64,000 bases of DNA from RGIG7450 sp045633565 (GCA_045633565.1 JAZQYO010000007.1:62001-126000); one strand, 5' to 3'; shown: positions 6,842 to 15,758, counted from the stretch's first letter. Notes: generated by a model not told the origin, from the sequence alone. Program-made: numbers and translations.

Positions 6842-9475
6842 TTATGCTTTTTTGGGCATTTCTTTTTCTGTAAAATGCTTGCCGTAATAAGCGTTGAGAT
6901 ACATCTGTTTTATTTCGCTCATTAGCGGATATCTCGGGTTAGCGCCTGTGCACTGGTCGTCAAACGCCTGTTCAACCATTTCATCAAGTCTGTCAAGGAA
7001 ATCTTTTTCATCAATACCGTAATCCTTGATGGTATCTTTAATGCCAACTTTTTTCTTCAGGTCGTTGATAGCTTTTATAAGACCTTCAAATTTTTCACTA
7101 TCATTTTTGCCTTTAATTCCAAGATAGTCTGCAACTTCAGCATATCGAGCGAGTGTATGCGGATGGTCATACTGTGAGAAAGTACCCATTTTTGCGGGAG
7201 CTTCTGCTGCATTAAAGCGGAGAACCTCTTCAATCATTAAAGCGTTGGCAACGCCGTGTGGCAGATGGTGGAAAGCACCAAGCTTGTGAGCCATTGAGTG
7301 GCACACGCCGAGGAATGCGTTTGCAAACGCCATACCTGCCATTGTAGCTGCATTGGCCATTTTTTCTCTTGCCTCAACGTCGGTCTGTCCGTTTTCGTAC
7401 GCTCTGGGCAAGTATTCAAATACTGTTTTGAGCGCTTTAAGAGCAAGACCGTCTGTATAATCTGTTGCAAGCATTGCCGCATAAGCTTCAATTGCGTGTG
7501 TTACTGCGTCAATACCCGATGCTGCAGTTAAGCCTTTAGGAGCAGACATGTGGAAGTCTGTGTCGATAATAGCCATATCGGGAAGCAGTTCGTAGTCAGC
7601 CAAAGGATATTTTACGCCGCTGTTTTCATCTGTGATAACAGCAAAAGGAGTAACCTCAGAGCCTGTACCTGCAGATGTGGGAACTGCGATAAAGTATGCT
7701 TTTTCACCCATTTTGGGGAATGTGTAAACACGCTTTCTAATATCAATAAATCTCATTGCCATATCCATAAAGTCAGCTTCGGGGTGTTCGTACATTACCC
7801 ACATAATTTTAGCTGCGTCCATAGCCGAGCCACCGCCAAGGGCAATGATTGCGTCCGGTTTAAATGCCGCCATCTGAGCTGCACCCTCTTTTGCACAACC
7901 GAGTGTCGGGTCGGGAGCAACATTGAAGAAGGTTGTATGAACAATACCCATTTCATCAAGTTTATCGGTGATGGGTTTTGTGTAACCGTTCTCGTAAAGG
8001 AAGGTATCTGTTACGATAAATGCTCTTTTCTTACCCAGTACATTTTTAAGCTCATCTAAGGCAACGGGCAGGCAGCCTTTCTTGATATATACCTTTTCAG
8101 GTGCACGGAACCAAAGCATATTTTCCCTTCTTTCTGCAACTGTTTTAATGTTGATAAGATGTTTTACGCCAACGTTTTCGGAAACGGAGTTACCGCCCCA
8201 TGAGCCGCAACCGAGCGTTAGTGACGGAGCAAGCTTGAAGTTGTAAAGGTCGCCGATACCACCGTGCGATGACGGTGTGTTAACAAGAATTCGGCAGGTT
8301 TTCATACGAGCCGCAAACTCAGCAGCCTTTTCAGTTTCTGTGATTTCGTTGAGGTATATGGAAGATGTGTGACCATATCCGCCGTCAGCAACAAGCTGCT
8401 CAGCTTTTAAAAGAGCATCTTCAAAATCTTTTGCTTTGTACATCGCAAGTACAGGGGAGAGCTTTTCGTGTGCAAATTCTTCTGAAAGGTCAACCGATTC
8501 AACTTCACCAATAAGAATTTTTGTGCCTTCGGGAACTTTAACGCCCGAAAGCTCAGCAATTTTGTATGCGGGCTGACCAACAATCTTTGCATTGAGTGCG
8601 CCATTTATAATAATTGTTTTTCTAACCTTTTCAATTTCGTCGCCTTTAAGGAAATAGCAACCTCTGCGGGCAAACTCATCTTTTACTTTATTATATACAC
8701 CCTTTAAAACGATAACTGACTGCTCGGAAGCACAAATCATACCATTGTCAAAGGTTTTGGAATGAATGATTGAGTTAACAGCAAGTAAAATGTCTGCGCT
8801 GTCATCAATAATTGCCGGAGTGTTACCTGCACCAACACCAACCGCCGGTTTACCGCTGGAATAAGCAGCTTTAACCATGCCGGGACCGCCTGTTGCAAGG
8901 ATAATGTCCGCCTCTTTCATAACGGTGTTTGTCAGCTCAAGTGACGGAACGTCAATCCAGTCAATAATTCCTTTGGGAGCGCCAGCTGCCACAGCAGCTT
9001 CAAGAACAAGTTTTGCAGCCGCAATAGTTGAGCCTTTTGCTCTCGGGTGGGGAGAAATGATGATTGCGTTTCTTGTTTTAAGAGCAAGCAGACATTTAAA
9101 TATAGCGGTTGATGTGGGGTTTGTTGTGGGAATAACCGCAGCAATAACACCAATCGGCTCTGCAATTTTCTTAATGCCAAACGCCTTGTCCTCTTCGATA
9201 ACACCACAGGTTTTGGTGTTTTTGTAAGCGTTGTAAATATACTCGGACGCATAGTTGTTTTTGATAACTTTATCTTCAACAACGCCCATGCCTGTTTCTT
9301 CTACAGCCATTTTTGCAAGAGAAATTCTTGCTTTGGTTGCAGCTGAAGCAGCAGCTAAAAATATTTTGTCCACCTGCTGTTGGGTAAAGGTGGCAAATTC
9401 TGACTGTGCTTTTCTCACACGACAGAAAGCTTCTTCAAGCTTTTCAACACTGTCAATGACCTGATAATTCTCCAT
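6842..9475 (-). CDS. adhE: Bifunctional aldehyde-alcohol dehydrogenase
   Basis: This 877-residue fusion turns acetyl-CoA into ethanol in two NADH-dependent steps. The N-terminal half is a CoA-acylating acetaldehyde dehydrogenase with the thioester Cys248 in NGMICASEQS. The C-terminal half is an iron-dependent alcohol dehydrogenase with the nucleotide loop GGGSAMDAAK and histidine ligands around HSMAHKLGAFHHLPHG. The enzyme normally assembles into spirosomes. I place the start at 9475 because AGGAGGG precedes this ATG; an in-frame ATG 24 bp earlier has no ribosome site. A DeoR-family gene diverges from it, and a GC-rich inverted repeat lies between them. Confidence 0.96.
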   Translation of the reverse strand: MENYQVIDSVEKLEEAFCRVRKAQSEFATFTQQQVDKIFLAAASAATKARISLAKMAVEETGMGVVEDKVIKNNYASEYIYNAYKNTKTCGVIEEDKAFGIKKIAEPIGVIAAVIPTTNPTSTAIFKCLLALKTRNAIIISPHPRAKGSTIAAAKLVLEAAVAAGAPKGIIDWIDVPSLELTNTVMKEADIILATGGPGMVKAAYSSGKPAVGVGAGNTPAIIDDSADILLAVNSIIHSKTFDNGMICASEQSVIVLKGVYNKVKDEFARRGCYFLKGDEIEKVRKTIIINGALNAKIVGQPAYKIAELSGVKVPEGTKILIGEVESVDLSEEFAHEKLSPVLAMYKAKDFEDALLKAEQLVADGGYGHTSSIYLNEITETEKAAEFAARMKTCRILVNTPSSHGGIGDLYNFKLAPSLTLGCGSWGGNSVSENVGVKHLINIKTVAERRENMLWFRAPEKVYIKKGCLPVALDELKNVLGKKRAFIVTDTFLYENGYTKPITDKLDEMGIVHTTFFNVAPDPTLGCAKEGAAQMAAFKPDAIIALGGGSAMDAAKIMWVMYEHPEADFMDMAMRFIDIRKRVYTFPKMGEKAYFIAVPTSAGTGSEVTPFAVITDENSGVKYPLADYELLPDMAIIDTDFHMSAPKGLTAASGIDAVTHAIEAYAAMLATDYTDGLALKALKTVFEYLPRAYENGQTDVEAREKMANAATMAGMAFANAFLGVCHSMAHKLGAFHHLPHGVANALMIEEVLRFNAAEAPAKMGTFSQYDHPHTLARYAEVADYLGIKGKNDSEKFEGLIKAINDLKKKVGIKDTIKDYGIDEKDFLDRLDEMVEQAFDDQCTGANPRYPLMSEIKQMYLNAYYGKHFTEKEMPKKA

Positions 9476-9565
9476 AAATAACCCTCCTGTGGCAATCACT
9501 GCGGGAATGCCATTTATTCATTTTAAAAATATCATTTTTTGCGCAAAAAATCAAGCAAAATTGGG

Positions 9566-9596
9566 TGGGGCGACCATGGAAATTTAAACCGCCCCA
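9566..9596. promoter_or_regulatory. Inverted repeat between adhE and the DeoR gene
   Basis: TGGGGCG (9566-9572) and CGCCCCA (9590-9596) form a perfect 7-bp inverted repeat with a 17-bp AT-rich centre. It abuts the -35 box at 9603. The spacing would suit a dimeric regulator, or an RNA hairpin in a long adhE leader. No T-tract makes it a clear terminator. Confidence 0.4.
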
Positions 9597-9602
9597 TTTT
9601 CC

Positions 9603-9631
9603 TTGACTTTTGGACGATACTATTATATAAT
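9603..9631 (+). promoter_or_regulatory. Promoter of the DeoR-family gene
   Basis: TTGACT (9603-9608) and TATAAT (9626-9631) are 17 bp apart. Confidence 0.75.
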
Positions 9632-9726
9632 TTTTAACAACAATAATCAACAATGGCGACAAAAACGGCATATTTTACATAAAAATGTTGCAAATGAGCA
9701 AAAATGCGCAAGGGGGATGGGCGAAT

Positions 9727-10482
9727 ATGTACATGAATGAGAGACTTCATGAAATCATGAAAGAACTTAACGAAACCAACTATGCAACGGTGGAGTATCT
9801 GGCACAAAAACTACACATTTCAAGCTCCAGCGTGCGCCGGGATCTTGCGGCGCTTGAGGAAAGAGGACTTGTAATCCGAAGCTACGGCGGTGTTGAGCTT
9901 GCCGACTCTGTGGGCAAAAACATTCCTTTTACTTTGAGAAAACTTGCTTACTTGAGTGAGAAAAAGAGAATTGCAGCGGCAGCGGCAAAAATGGTAAAAG
10001 AAGGAGATGTTGTTTTTGCGGACGGGTCAAGTACCTGCTTTGTGCTTTTTGAAGAACTTGCAAAAATAAAGGGTATAACCGTTGTGACAAACAGCATTGA
10101 CGGGCTATTTTTTCTCTCGTCATATCAGACAAAAACCATTTCAAGCGGCGGCGTGACAAGTGGCGAAAACAGGTCGGTACTCGTTGGCCATGCTGCAGAA
10201 AGCACTTTTTCGGCTATGCACGCCGATGTTGCTTTTATTTCTGCTCAAGGTGTTGACGAGGAAGGAAATATTTTTGACGGATATCTCGCTGAAATACCTA
10301 TAAGAAATATTATGCTGAAAAACTCAAAACACAGAGTTTTTCTTGCAGATAAAAGTAAAATCGGCAGATTGTCTGCATATCGTCAATGTGATTTAAATGA
10401 TGTGGACACGGTAGTAAGCGAAGTTGACCTTATGGATATTTATGGCGAAAGATACAAAAATACGGAGTTTGTGCAGGTATAA
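9727..10482 (+). CDS. DeoR-family transcription regulator
   Basis: This protein of about 251 residues begins with the DeoR winged helix (MNERLHEIMKELNETNYATVEYLAQKLHISSSSVRRDLAALEERG is split here as the HTH region, residues 3-48) and the family signature SYGG. The rest is the sugar-phosphate-sensing DeoR C domain, with the phosphate loop region VFADGSST and NSIDG. The start is placed at 9727, behind AGGGGGA; an in-frame ATG at 9685 lacks a ribosome site. It diverges from adhE, so control of adhE is plausible but rests on position only. Confidence 0.85.
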   Translation: MYMNERLHEIMKELNETNYATVEYLAQKLHISSSSVRRDLAALEERGLVIRSYGGVELADSVGKNIPFTLRKLAYLSEKKRIAAAAAKMVKEGDVVFADGSSTCFVLFEELAKIKGITVVTNSIDGLFFLSSYQTKTISSGGVTSGENRSVLVGHAAESTFSAMHADVAFISAQGVDEEGNIFDGYLAEIPIRNIMLKNSKHRVFLADKSKIGRLSAYRQCDLNDVDTVVSEVDLMDIYGERYKNTEFVQV

Positions 10483-10499
10483 TTTTATGTAATTTATAG

Positions 10500-10528
10500 T
10501 TGCTTTTTGTAACCCCGTGTGCTATAAT
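10500..10528 (+). promoter_or_regulatory. Promoter of the CPA2 antiporter gene
   Basis: TTGCTT (10500-10505) and TATAAT (10523-10528) are 17 bp apart, 36 bp before the gene start. Confidence 0.7.
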
Positions 10529-10563
10529 ACTAAAGTTGAAAAATTTTAGAAAGAAGTGGAACT

Positions 10564-11865
10564 ATGAATACATTATTATCAGTATCAATAGCGCTCCTTG
10601 CCGGACTACTTATGACAAGGGCGTTTAAACCTTTAAAATTACCCGCAGTAACGGCATATCTTATTGCCGGCGTGCTTGTAGGCCCTTACTGCCTTGGTGC
10701 ACTGGGGATAGAAGGTCTGGGGTTCCCGACAAACGAAGACGTTGGTGCGCTGGCGCTTGTTTCTGAGGTTGCACTTGGATTTATTGCCTTTTCAATAGGT
10801 AGTGAATTCAGAATCACAGAACTTAAAAAGACAGGCAAACAGGCTCTTGTTATCGGCATACTTCAGGCGCTTGTTGCGACCCTTTTTGTAGATATTGCTC
10901 TGTTTATAGTACATAAAATTATGCCTGACAAACTGACTGTTTCGCAGGCGATAACACTTGGCGCAATCGCAACGGCAACCGCACCTGCGGCAACCCTCAT
11001 GGTTGTTCGTCAGTATAAGGCGAAAGGTCCGCTTACATCTCTGCTTCTGCCGATAGTTGCACTTGATGATGCGGTAGGTCTTATAGTTTTTGCCGTGTCT
11101 TTCGGTATAGCAAAAACACTTATTGCCGGCTCGGTAGATATTGTTTCAATTGTTGTAAATCCAATAGTTGAAATTGTATGCTCGCTTGGGCTTGGAGCAA
11201 TAATGGGGTGGATGCTTACCCAGCTTGAAAAGCTGTTTAACTCCAATACAAACAGACTTAATCTCACAATCGGCATGGTATTTTTAACTGCATCTCTTGC
11301 TATGCTTGATTTCCATATAGGACCGGTTCATATCAGCTTCTCATCGCTTCTCACATGCATGATGCTGGGCACCATATTCTGCAATATATGTCCTCTTTCG
11401 GAAGACCTTATGAATGCCTCGGACAAATGGACATCACCACTTTTTGCGCTTTTCTTTGTTATAAGCGGTGCGGAGCTTGAGCTTAATGTTTTTGCAGACT
11501 GGGCAATAGTTGTTATCGGTGTGGTTTATATCCTTTTCCGTTCCCTTGGAAAATACATGGGTACTTTTGCGAGTGCGAAAATGACCAAATGCTCACCCGA
11601 AATCTGCAAATATCTTGGGATTACACTTTTGCCCCAGGCAGGGGTTGCGCTCGGAATGTGCGCAATTGCCGCAGCTGCACCTGAAATGGCAGGTCAGGGC
11701 AACTTAATCAGAAACATTACACTCTTTGCAGTTTTAATTTATGAACTTGTAGGTCCGCTGTTTACAAAAATGGCACTTACGGCTGCAGGGGACATCAAAC
11801 CAATACCGCACGAAGTTAAAATGCGCAGGCAGACAAAGCTTGAAGCTGCCGGTAAAAAAGATTAA
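10564..11865 (+). CDS. Cation:proton antiporter, CPA2 (KefB/NapA-like) family
   Basis: This 433-residue membrane protein has about twelve hydrophobic segments. The first reads LPAVTAYLIAGVLVGP, the usual opening of CPA2 exchangers. The ion-binding helix LLPIVALDDAVGLIVFAVSF carries the paired acidic residues that mark electrogenic CPA2 transporters. It lacks the C-terminal TrkA-N domain of Kef proteins, so Na+ or K+ exchange for protons is likely, without ligand gating. It is a single-gene unit with its own promoter and terminator. Confidence 0.85.
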   Translation: MNTLLSVSIALLAGLLMTRAFKPLKLPAVTAYLIAGVLVGPYCLGALGIEGLGFPTNEDVGALALVSEVALGFIAFSIGSEFRITELKKTGKQALVIGILQALVATLFVDIALFIVHKIMPDKLTVSQAITLGAIATATAPAATLMVVRQYKAKGPLTSLLLPIVALDDAVGLIVFAVSFGIAKTLIAGSVDIVSIVVNPIVEIVCSLGLGAIMGWMLTQLEKLFNSNTNRLNLTIGMVFLTASLAMLDFHIGPVHISFSSLLTCMMLGTIFCNICPLSEDLMNASDKWTSPLFALFFVISGAELELNVFADWAIVVIGVVYILFRSLGKYMGTFASAKMTKCSPEICKYLGITLLPQAGVALGMCAIAAAAPEMAGQGNLIRNITLFAVLIYELVGPLFTKMALTAAGDIKPIPHEVKMRRQTKLEAAGKKD

Positions 11866-11873
11866 ATGAAAAA

Positions 11874-11895
11874 AACCCGCCTGTCGGCGGGTTTT
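11874..11895 (+). terminator. Terminator after the antiporter gene
   Basis: The stem AACCCGCC / GGCGGGTT with loop TGTC is followed by T residues. It lies about 40 bp from the end of the opposing rod RNA copy 2. Confidence 0.85.
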
Positions 11896-11937
11896 TCCTC
11901 GTTTTCTGTTCAAGTTATCTCGCAAAGAGGGTGCATT

Positions 11938-12099
11938 AAAAAATGCGCCGGCGAGAGCCGACGCAGAAAAACGCACAGCTCCGATTATTGCTACATAATT
12001 CCATCTCATTACTTACAGCATGTGATGATAGAGCGTGCATTTTTACCAAAAGGTAAAAAAATACAAGCTATAAGTAAAAAGAATATGAAATTATGTAGC
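11938..12099 (-). ncRNA. Rod-like structured RNA, copy 2 of a two-member family
   Basis: The predicted RNA of about 162 nt starts 7 nt after a TAAAAT box. Its 5' end (12100-12089) pairs perfectly over 12 bp with 12000-11989. An internal loop follows, then UUACUUAUAGC/GCUGUAAGUAA (one G-U), then a hairpin UUUUUACC/GGUAAAAA. The 3' part carries GGAGC and the terminator UGCGUCGGC-UCUC-GCCGGCGCA plus six U. Compared with copy 1, the 5' end (GCUACAUAA versus GCGACAUAA), the CUUUUU tract, the GGAGC box and the terminator match, while the middle is shorter. The closing stem changes on both strands together (GCU..AGC versus GCG..CGC), which supports the fold. No gene follows, so it should act in trans. 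Confidence 0.75.
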
Positions 12100-12105
12100 A
12101 GTTAT

Positions 12106-12134
12106 ATTTTACCACATCTTTTCATAAATTGCAA
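12106..12134 (-). promoter_or_regulatory. Promoter of rod RNA copy 2
   Basis: TTGCAA (12134-12129) and TAAAAT (12111-12106) are 17 bp apart on the minus strand, with the same geometry as copy 1. Confidence 0.8.
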
Positions 12135-12144
12135 CAATAAAATT

Positions 12145-12168
12145 AAGGGCAGATTATCATCTGCCCTT
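12145..12168 (-). terminator. Terminator of the nif3-radC-lspA-rluD operon
   Basis: A 10-bp stem AAGGGCAGAT / ATCTGCCCTT has a four-base loop and a TTAATTTTATT tail on the minus strand. The last four codons and the stop of the rluD-type gene lie inside the stem. Confidence 0.8.
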
Positions 12169-13062
12169 TAACTTATTTATTATCTTCTCAAAATAGTCGG
12201 GCAGGGGAGCAGAAAACTCCCTATACTCACCCGACAGGGGATGAATAAAGCCTACCGTTTTAGCGTGGAGCAGCTGTCCGTCCCACGAAAGCGGCTCTTT
12301 TTTTACTCCGTAAACCGGGTCGCACGCAACCGGATGCCCAATGCTTGACATGTGAACTCTTATCTGATGAGTTCTGCCCGTTTCCAGCCGGCATTCAACG
12401 AGCGTGTATTTTTCAAACTCTTTTAAAACCTTGTAATGAGTAACGGCATCCCTGCCGTTATCATAGTTGATGCACATTTTTTTGCGGTCCTTGGGACTTC
12501 TGCCGATAGGACCTTCAACCTTGCCCTCCGGCTCTTTAAAATGTCCGTGAACAAGAGCGTTATATTTGCGCGACAGACTATGTTCTTTTATTTGTGCAGC
12601 AAGGGAAATATGAGCTTTGTCGGTTTTTGCAACAAGAAGCAGACCGCTGGTGTCCTTATCAATGCGATGGAGTATTCCCGGACGGGCAACGCCGCCAATT
12701 CCTGAAAGGCTGTCCCCGCAATGGTATAAAAGGGCATTTACCAAAGTTCCCGTCTGGTTTCCTGCGGCAGGATGAACCACCATGCCCTGAGGCTTGTTTA
12801 CCACAAGCATACAGGCGTCTTCGTAAACAATTTCAAGCGGGATATTTTCCGGCTGTGCTTCTGAAGGTGCGGCTTCGGGAATTTCGAGCACAACGGTGTC
12901 GCCCACATCAAGCTTAAAGCTGACCTTTCTTGATGTGCCGTTTACAAGCACCTGATCGTCATTGATTAATTTTGCAATATAAGAACGGGAAAATTCGGTG
13001 ACTTCTGATAAATATTTATCAAGACGGATGTCACCGAAGTTTTCGTCAACTGTAAATATCAT
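12157..13062 (-). CDS. RluD-family RNA pseudouridine synthase
   Basis: This 301-residue enzyme has an N-terminal S4 RNA-binding domain (about 12-75; DKYLSEVTEFSRSYIAKLI) and the RluA/RluD catalytic domain. HRIDKDTSGLLL holds the catalytic Asp, and GRTHQIRVHMSSIGHPV is the second family signature. It isomerises uridines in 23S rRNA, but the exact site cannot be read from sequence. It overlaps lspA by 4 bp, the same pairing as lspA-ylyB in Bacillus. Confidence 0.92.
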   Translation of the reverse strand: MIFTVDENFGDIRLDKYLSEVTEFSRSYIAKLINDDQVLVNGTSRKVSFKLDVGDTVVLEIPEAAPSEAQPENIPLEIVYEDACMLVVNKPQGMVVHPAAGNQTGTLVNALLYHCGDSLSGIGGVARPGILHRIDKDTSGLLLVAKTDKAHISLAAQIKEHSLSRKYNALVHGHFKEPEGKVEGPIGRSPKDRKKMCINYDNGRDAVTHYKVLKEFEKYTLVECRLETGRTHQIRVHMSSIGHPVACDPVYGVKKEPLSWDGQLLHAKTVGFIHPLSGEYREFSAPLPDYFEKIINKLKGR

Positions 13063-13508
13063 ATTGTGTCCTCCTTTGAAAACAGGAGCAGACAGACAAA
13101 CAGGGCTGCGCCAAGAGTTACCCAGATGTCGGCAACATTAAAAACAGGGAAATTTATTAGTCTGAAATCCAGAAAATCTATTACATAGCCGAATCTTATA
13201 CGGTCAATCAGATTGCCGATGCCACCTGAGATTATCATGGCAAAGGACAACATGAGCAGCTTGCTTTTTGGTTTTTTTACAATTGTATATATAATCACCG
13301 CAAGTATTACAATTATGGGCACCGCAATAAGAAAAATCCGCTGACCTTCAAGCATACTGAAAGCTGCGCCGGTATTTCTGACGTATGTCAGGTGGAAAAC
13401 TTTTTCCCAGAGAGGGATGGACTGTCCCACAGACATTTTTGCAGTGACAATGTATTTTGACAAAATATCAGCAAGGACAAAAAAGGCAGTCAGTATTAAA
13501 TATATCAT
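13059..13508 (-). CDS. lspA: Lipoprotein signal peptidase (signal peptidase II)
   Basis: This 149-residue protein has four membrane segments. The two catalytic aspartates lie in GGIGNLIDRI and FNVADIWVTLG, both conserved. It cleaves signal peptides of prolipoproteins just before the lipid-modified Cys; the GerS-like lipoprotein at 51 kb is a likely substrate. It overlaps both neighbours by 4 bp, so this is a tight operon. Confidence 0.95.
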   Translation of the reverse strand: MIYLILTAFFVLADILSKYIVTAKMSVGQSIPLWEKVFHLTYVRNTGAAFSMLEGQRIFLIAVPIIVILAVIIYTIVKKPKSKLLMLSFAMIISGGIGNLIDRIRFGYVIDFLDFRLINFPVFNVADIWVTLGAALFVCLLLFSKEDTI

Positions 13509-14197
13509 TTTCCACCCTCCTTTTTAATGAGCCCGCCACTGCACATTGAAACAAAGCGTCCGTCGCCTGTAATTATATGGTCTGATATGTTTACGCCCAC
13601 CTTGGATGCAATGTCAATAAAATTCCCGGTAATTTCAACATCTTCGCCGGACGGTGTGGGGTTGCCGTTGGTGTGATTGTGTATAAGCACAATCTTGTCA
13701 GCACCCGAGTCCATAGAAAACTTTACAATATCACCGATATTTACATTAACCGACGATGTGCCACCGCTGGCGAGCATCCGGGTATTAATAATTTCATTTT
13801 TGGGACTTAATGCAACGGCATAAAACTCCTCTACAGTTTTGCCTTTCATCAAATGGAGCGCATATTCGCCCATATCGCCTGCGCCACGGATTTCCTCAGC
13901 ATCTTCTTGAGAAATATAGCGCGATGCCTGACCGATGGCATTAAGCAAAATTGCTGCAGAATCTCCTACGCCGGAGATTTTCTTCAGTGCATTTATATCT
14001 GCATTAAGCACACCTTTAACAGAACCGAAGGAGGCAACAAGGTTTTTTGCGGTTGTCTTGGTGTCCCTTCGGGGAATTGCATAAAAAAGCAAAAGCTCGA
14101 GAACTTCGTAGGGCAGATAAGACTCAAATGAGCCGAGCTTTTTGTATTTATCCCGAACTCTGATGCGATGTCCTGCTTTTAAGTTGTCATTGGACAT
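13505..14197 (-). CDS. radC: RadC family JAB-domain protein
   Basis: At 230 residues it has the usual RadC length. An N-terminal helix-hairpin-helix region (about 20-85; LKKISGVGDSAA) is followed by a JAB/MPN metalloprotease-like domain with the metal motif HNHTNGNPTPSGEDVEIT. Despite the historical name, a direct role in DNA repair is not established for this family. It lies 3 bp after the nif3-like gene. Confidence 0.9.
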   Translation of the reverse strand: MSNDNLKAGHRIRVRDKYKKLGSFESYLPYEVLELLLFYAIPRRDTKTTAKNLVASFGSVKGVLNADINALKKISGVGDSAAILLNAIGQASRYISQEDAEEIRGAGDMGEYALHLMKGKTVEEFYAVALSPKNEIINTRMLASGGTSSVNVNIGDIVKFSMDSGADKIVLIHNHTNGNPTPSGEDVEITGNFIDIASKVGVNISDHIITGDGRFVSMCSGGLIKKEGGK

Positions 14198-14200
14198 ATT

Positions 14201-14980
14201 TTATAACTCCTGTGTTTTTACAATATTTGTGTTAGCCGACGATTTAATTATTTCAACATCAAGTCCGGCAAGAGTTTTCTCAAAAAGTTTTGTAGCGTGA
14301 ATTTCAGTATCATAATGACCGGCATAGATAACGTTAAGTCCCTGCTCATGAAAATCACGTGCGCCGGAATATTTTATATCGCCGGTGATAAACACATCAG
14401 CATTCTTGTCGGCAGAAATAAGACTTGCACCACTACCGCTGCAGGTGAATGCAGTTTTAATAACGGCATCATCTCTTCCTATATAATATATATGGTCTAA
14501 ATTTAACTTTTTGCCAATGTGTGAGGCGAGCTGCTTTAACGTCATAGGACTTTCAAGGTCGGATATTCTGCCAAGTCCATACTCTTTGTCAGGCTCAATA
14601 TCAGTGTGACGCATGTTTTTAAAACCGTAAAGCTCCACAAGATAGTCGTTAATTCCGCCGGGAGCACAGTCAAGGTTTGTGTGAGCCGCATAAAGAGCAA
14701 TACCGTTTTCTATAAGAAACAAAAGTGCTCTGCCCATAGGGGTATCTGATGTTATCTTATTTATCGGACTAAACATAATAGGGTGATGGGTTAAAATAAG
14801 CTCTGCGCCCATTTCTTTTGCTTCTTTTGCAACTTCTATATCAAAATCGAGTGCTACAAGCACTCTTGAAACTTCTTTTTCTCTGTTTCCGACAAGTAAC
14901 CCCACATTATCCCAGCTGCACGCATAGGAAAGCGGGTGTGCAGATTCAAGTTTTTCCGTAATTTCACATAAATTCACCAT
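14201..14980 (-). CDS. Nif3-like dinuclear metal center hexameric protein
   Basis: This 259-residue protein opens with SWDNVGLLVG and has the metal-binding LTHHPIMF and GHYDTE motifs of the NIF3/YqfO family; LDCAPGGIND is the third conserved block. It lacks the PII-like insert of the longer Bacillus YqfO. The biochemical role of the family is unsettled (GTP cyclohydrolase I type 2-like, metal binding). It is the first gene of the operon; a TATACT box lies just upstream of its AGGTG site. Confidence 0.88.
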   Translation of the reverse strand: MVNLCEITEKLESAHPLSYACSWDNVGLLVGNREKEVSRVLVALDFDIEVAKEAKEMGAELILTHHPIMFSPINKITSDTPMGRALLFLIENGIALYAAHTNLDCAPGGINDYLVELYGFKNMRHTDIEPDKEYGLGRISDLESPMTLKQLASHIGKKLNLDHIYYIGRDDAVIKTAFTCSGSGASLISADKNADVFITGDIKYSGARDFHEQGLNVIYAGHYDTEIHATKLFEKTLAGLDVEIIKSSANTNIVKTQEL

Positions 14981-15094
14981 AAAAACACCTCATAAATAGT
15001 ATAACACACTTGAAAAATTAAGTAAATAGCCATCCTTTGTGCAATGTGCATAAAAAATATTTAAAAAAGAGGCAAAATTTCTACACGTAATTAC

Positions 15095-15123
15095 TTGTAA
15101 AGGAAAGGGAATTAGTATATAAT
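15095..15123 (+). promoter_or_regulatory. Main promoter of the S10 ribosomal operon
   Basis: TTGTAA (15095-15100) and TATAAT (15118-15123) are 17 bp apart. No other comparable promoter appears between the previous divergent gene and rpsJ. Confidence 0.75.
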
Positions 15124-15129
15124 ATTATT

Positions 15130-15443
15130 TGCTGTGACTAAAGGCGATCGTAGAAGCGGGAGGTTGCACCGGGTCTGCAAAATAGCAGGAAATCCGGAAT
15201 TTCCGTGGAGATTTGTCCGATTTTAAACCGGGCGGCAGAGTCACTGTACACAAAAGCTAACACAAGGGGTAGGGATAATTCTGCCCTTATGCGTATTTAT
15301 GCAATGTGTGCCCGGAAAGCCCATGCTTTTCGGGTAATTTTGAAGGGCGACATGACACGCCCGGATAAGTGTGCAGAAATTTTGTTGTCGCATACCGAAG
15401 GGTATATTTACTAGCAGCGAAATAAATTCAGGAGGCGACATGT
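15130..15443 (+). promoter_or_regulatory. Long structured leader of the S10 operon
   Basis: About 310 nt separate the predicted start from rpsJ. Several helices can be seen: GTGACT (near 15133) with AGTCAC (near 15238) closing the 5' domain, a 10-bp hairpin 15311-15320 with 15325-15334 (one G-U), GGGCG/CGCCC near 15345-15362, and ATACC/GGTAT near 15390. A 69-codon ORF inside has no ribosome site. This looks like an autoregulatory ribosomal-protein leader; by analogy with E. coli, L4 could be the ligand, but that is inference. Confidence 0.55.
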
Positions 15444-15758
15444 ATGGCAGCTACACCAAAAATGAGAATCAGACTCAAAGCGTATGAACACACTTTGATT
15501 GACCAGGCGGCATCAAAGATTGTTGATACAGCTAAAAGAACAGGTTCCGCAGTATCAGGACCTATTCCCCTTCCCACAAAGAAGGAAGTAATCACTATCT
15601 TAAGAGCGGTTCACAAGTACAAAGATTCCAGAGAACAGTTTGAACTTAGAACTCATAAGAGACTGGTTGATATCATTGCTCCTACTCCCAAGACAGTTGA
15701 GGCTTTAAAAAGACTTGACCTTCCTGCAGGCGTAGAAATTGAAATCAAGTTAGTTTAA
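15444..15758 (+). CDS. rpsJ: 30S ribosomal protein S10
   Basis: The 104 residues include the S10 block [18 protein letters not shown] and the [16 protein letters not shown] segments. It sits in the 30S head and in other bacteria also acts as NusE in antitermination. Start at 15444 behind AGGAGG. First gene of the S10 operon. Confidence 0.97.
   Translation: MAATPKMRIRLKAYEHTLIDQAASKIVDTAKRTGSAVSGPIPLPTKKEVITILRAVHKYKDSREQFELRTHKRLVDIIAPTPKTVEALKRLDLPAGVEIEIKLV

Noticed and set aside
11866..12171. 101-codon plus-strand ORF over rod RNA copy 2
   Set aside because: It begins in the terminator of the antiporter gene and runs antisense to the RNA; the ATG lies only where the hairpin starts and no ribosome site is present.
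15205..15414. 69-codon ORF in the S10 leader
   Set aside because: No ribosome site before its ATG, and the region folds into hairpins across the frame.
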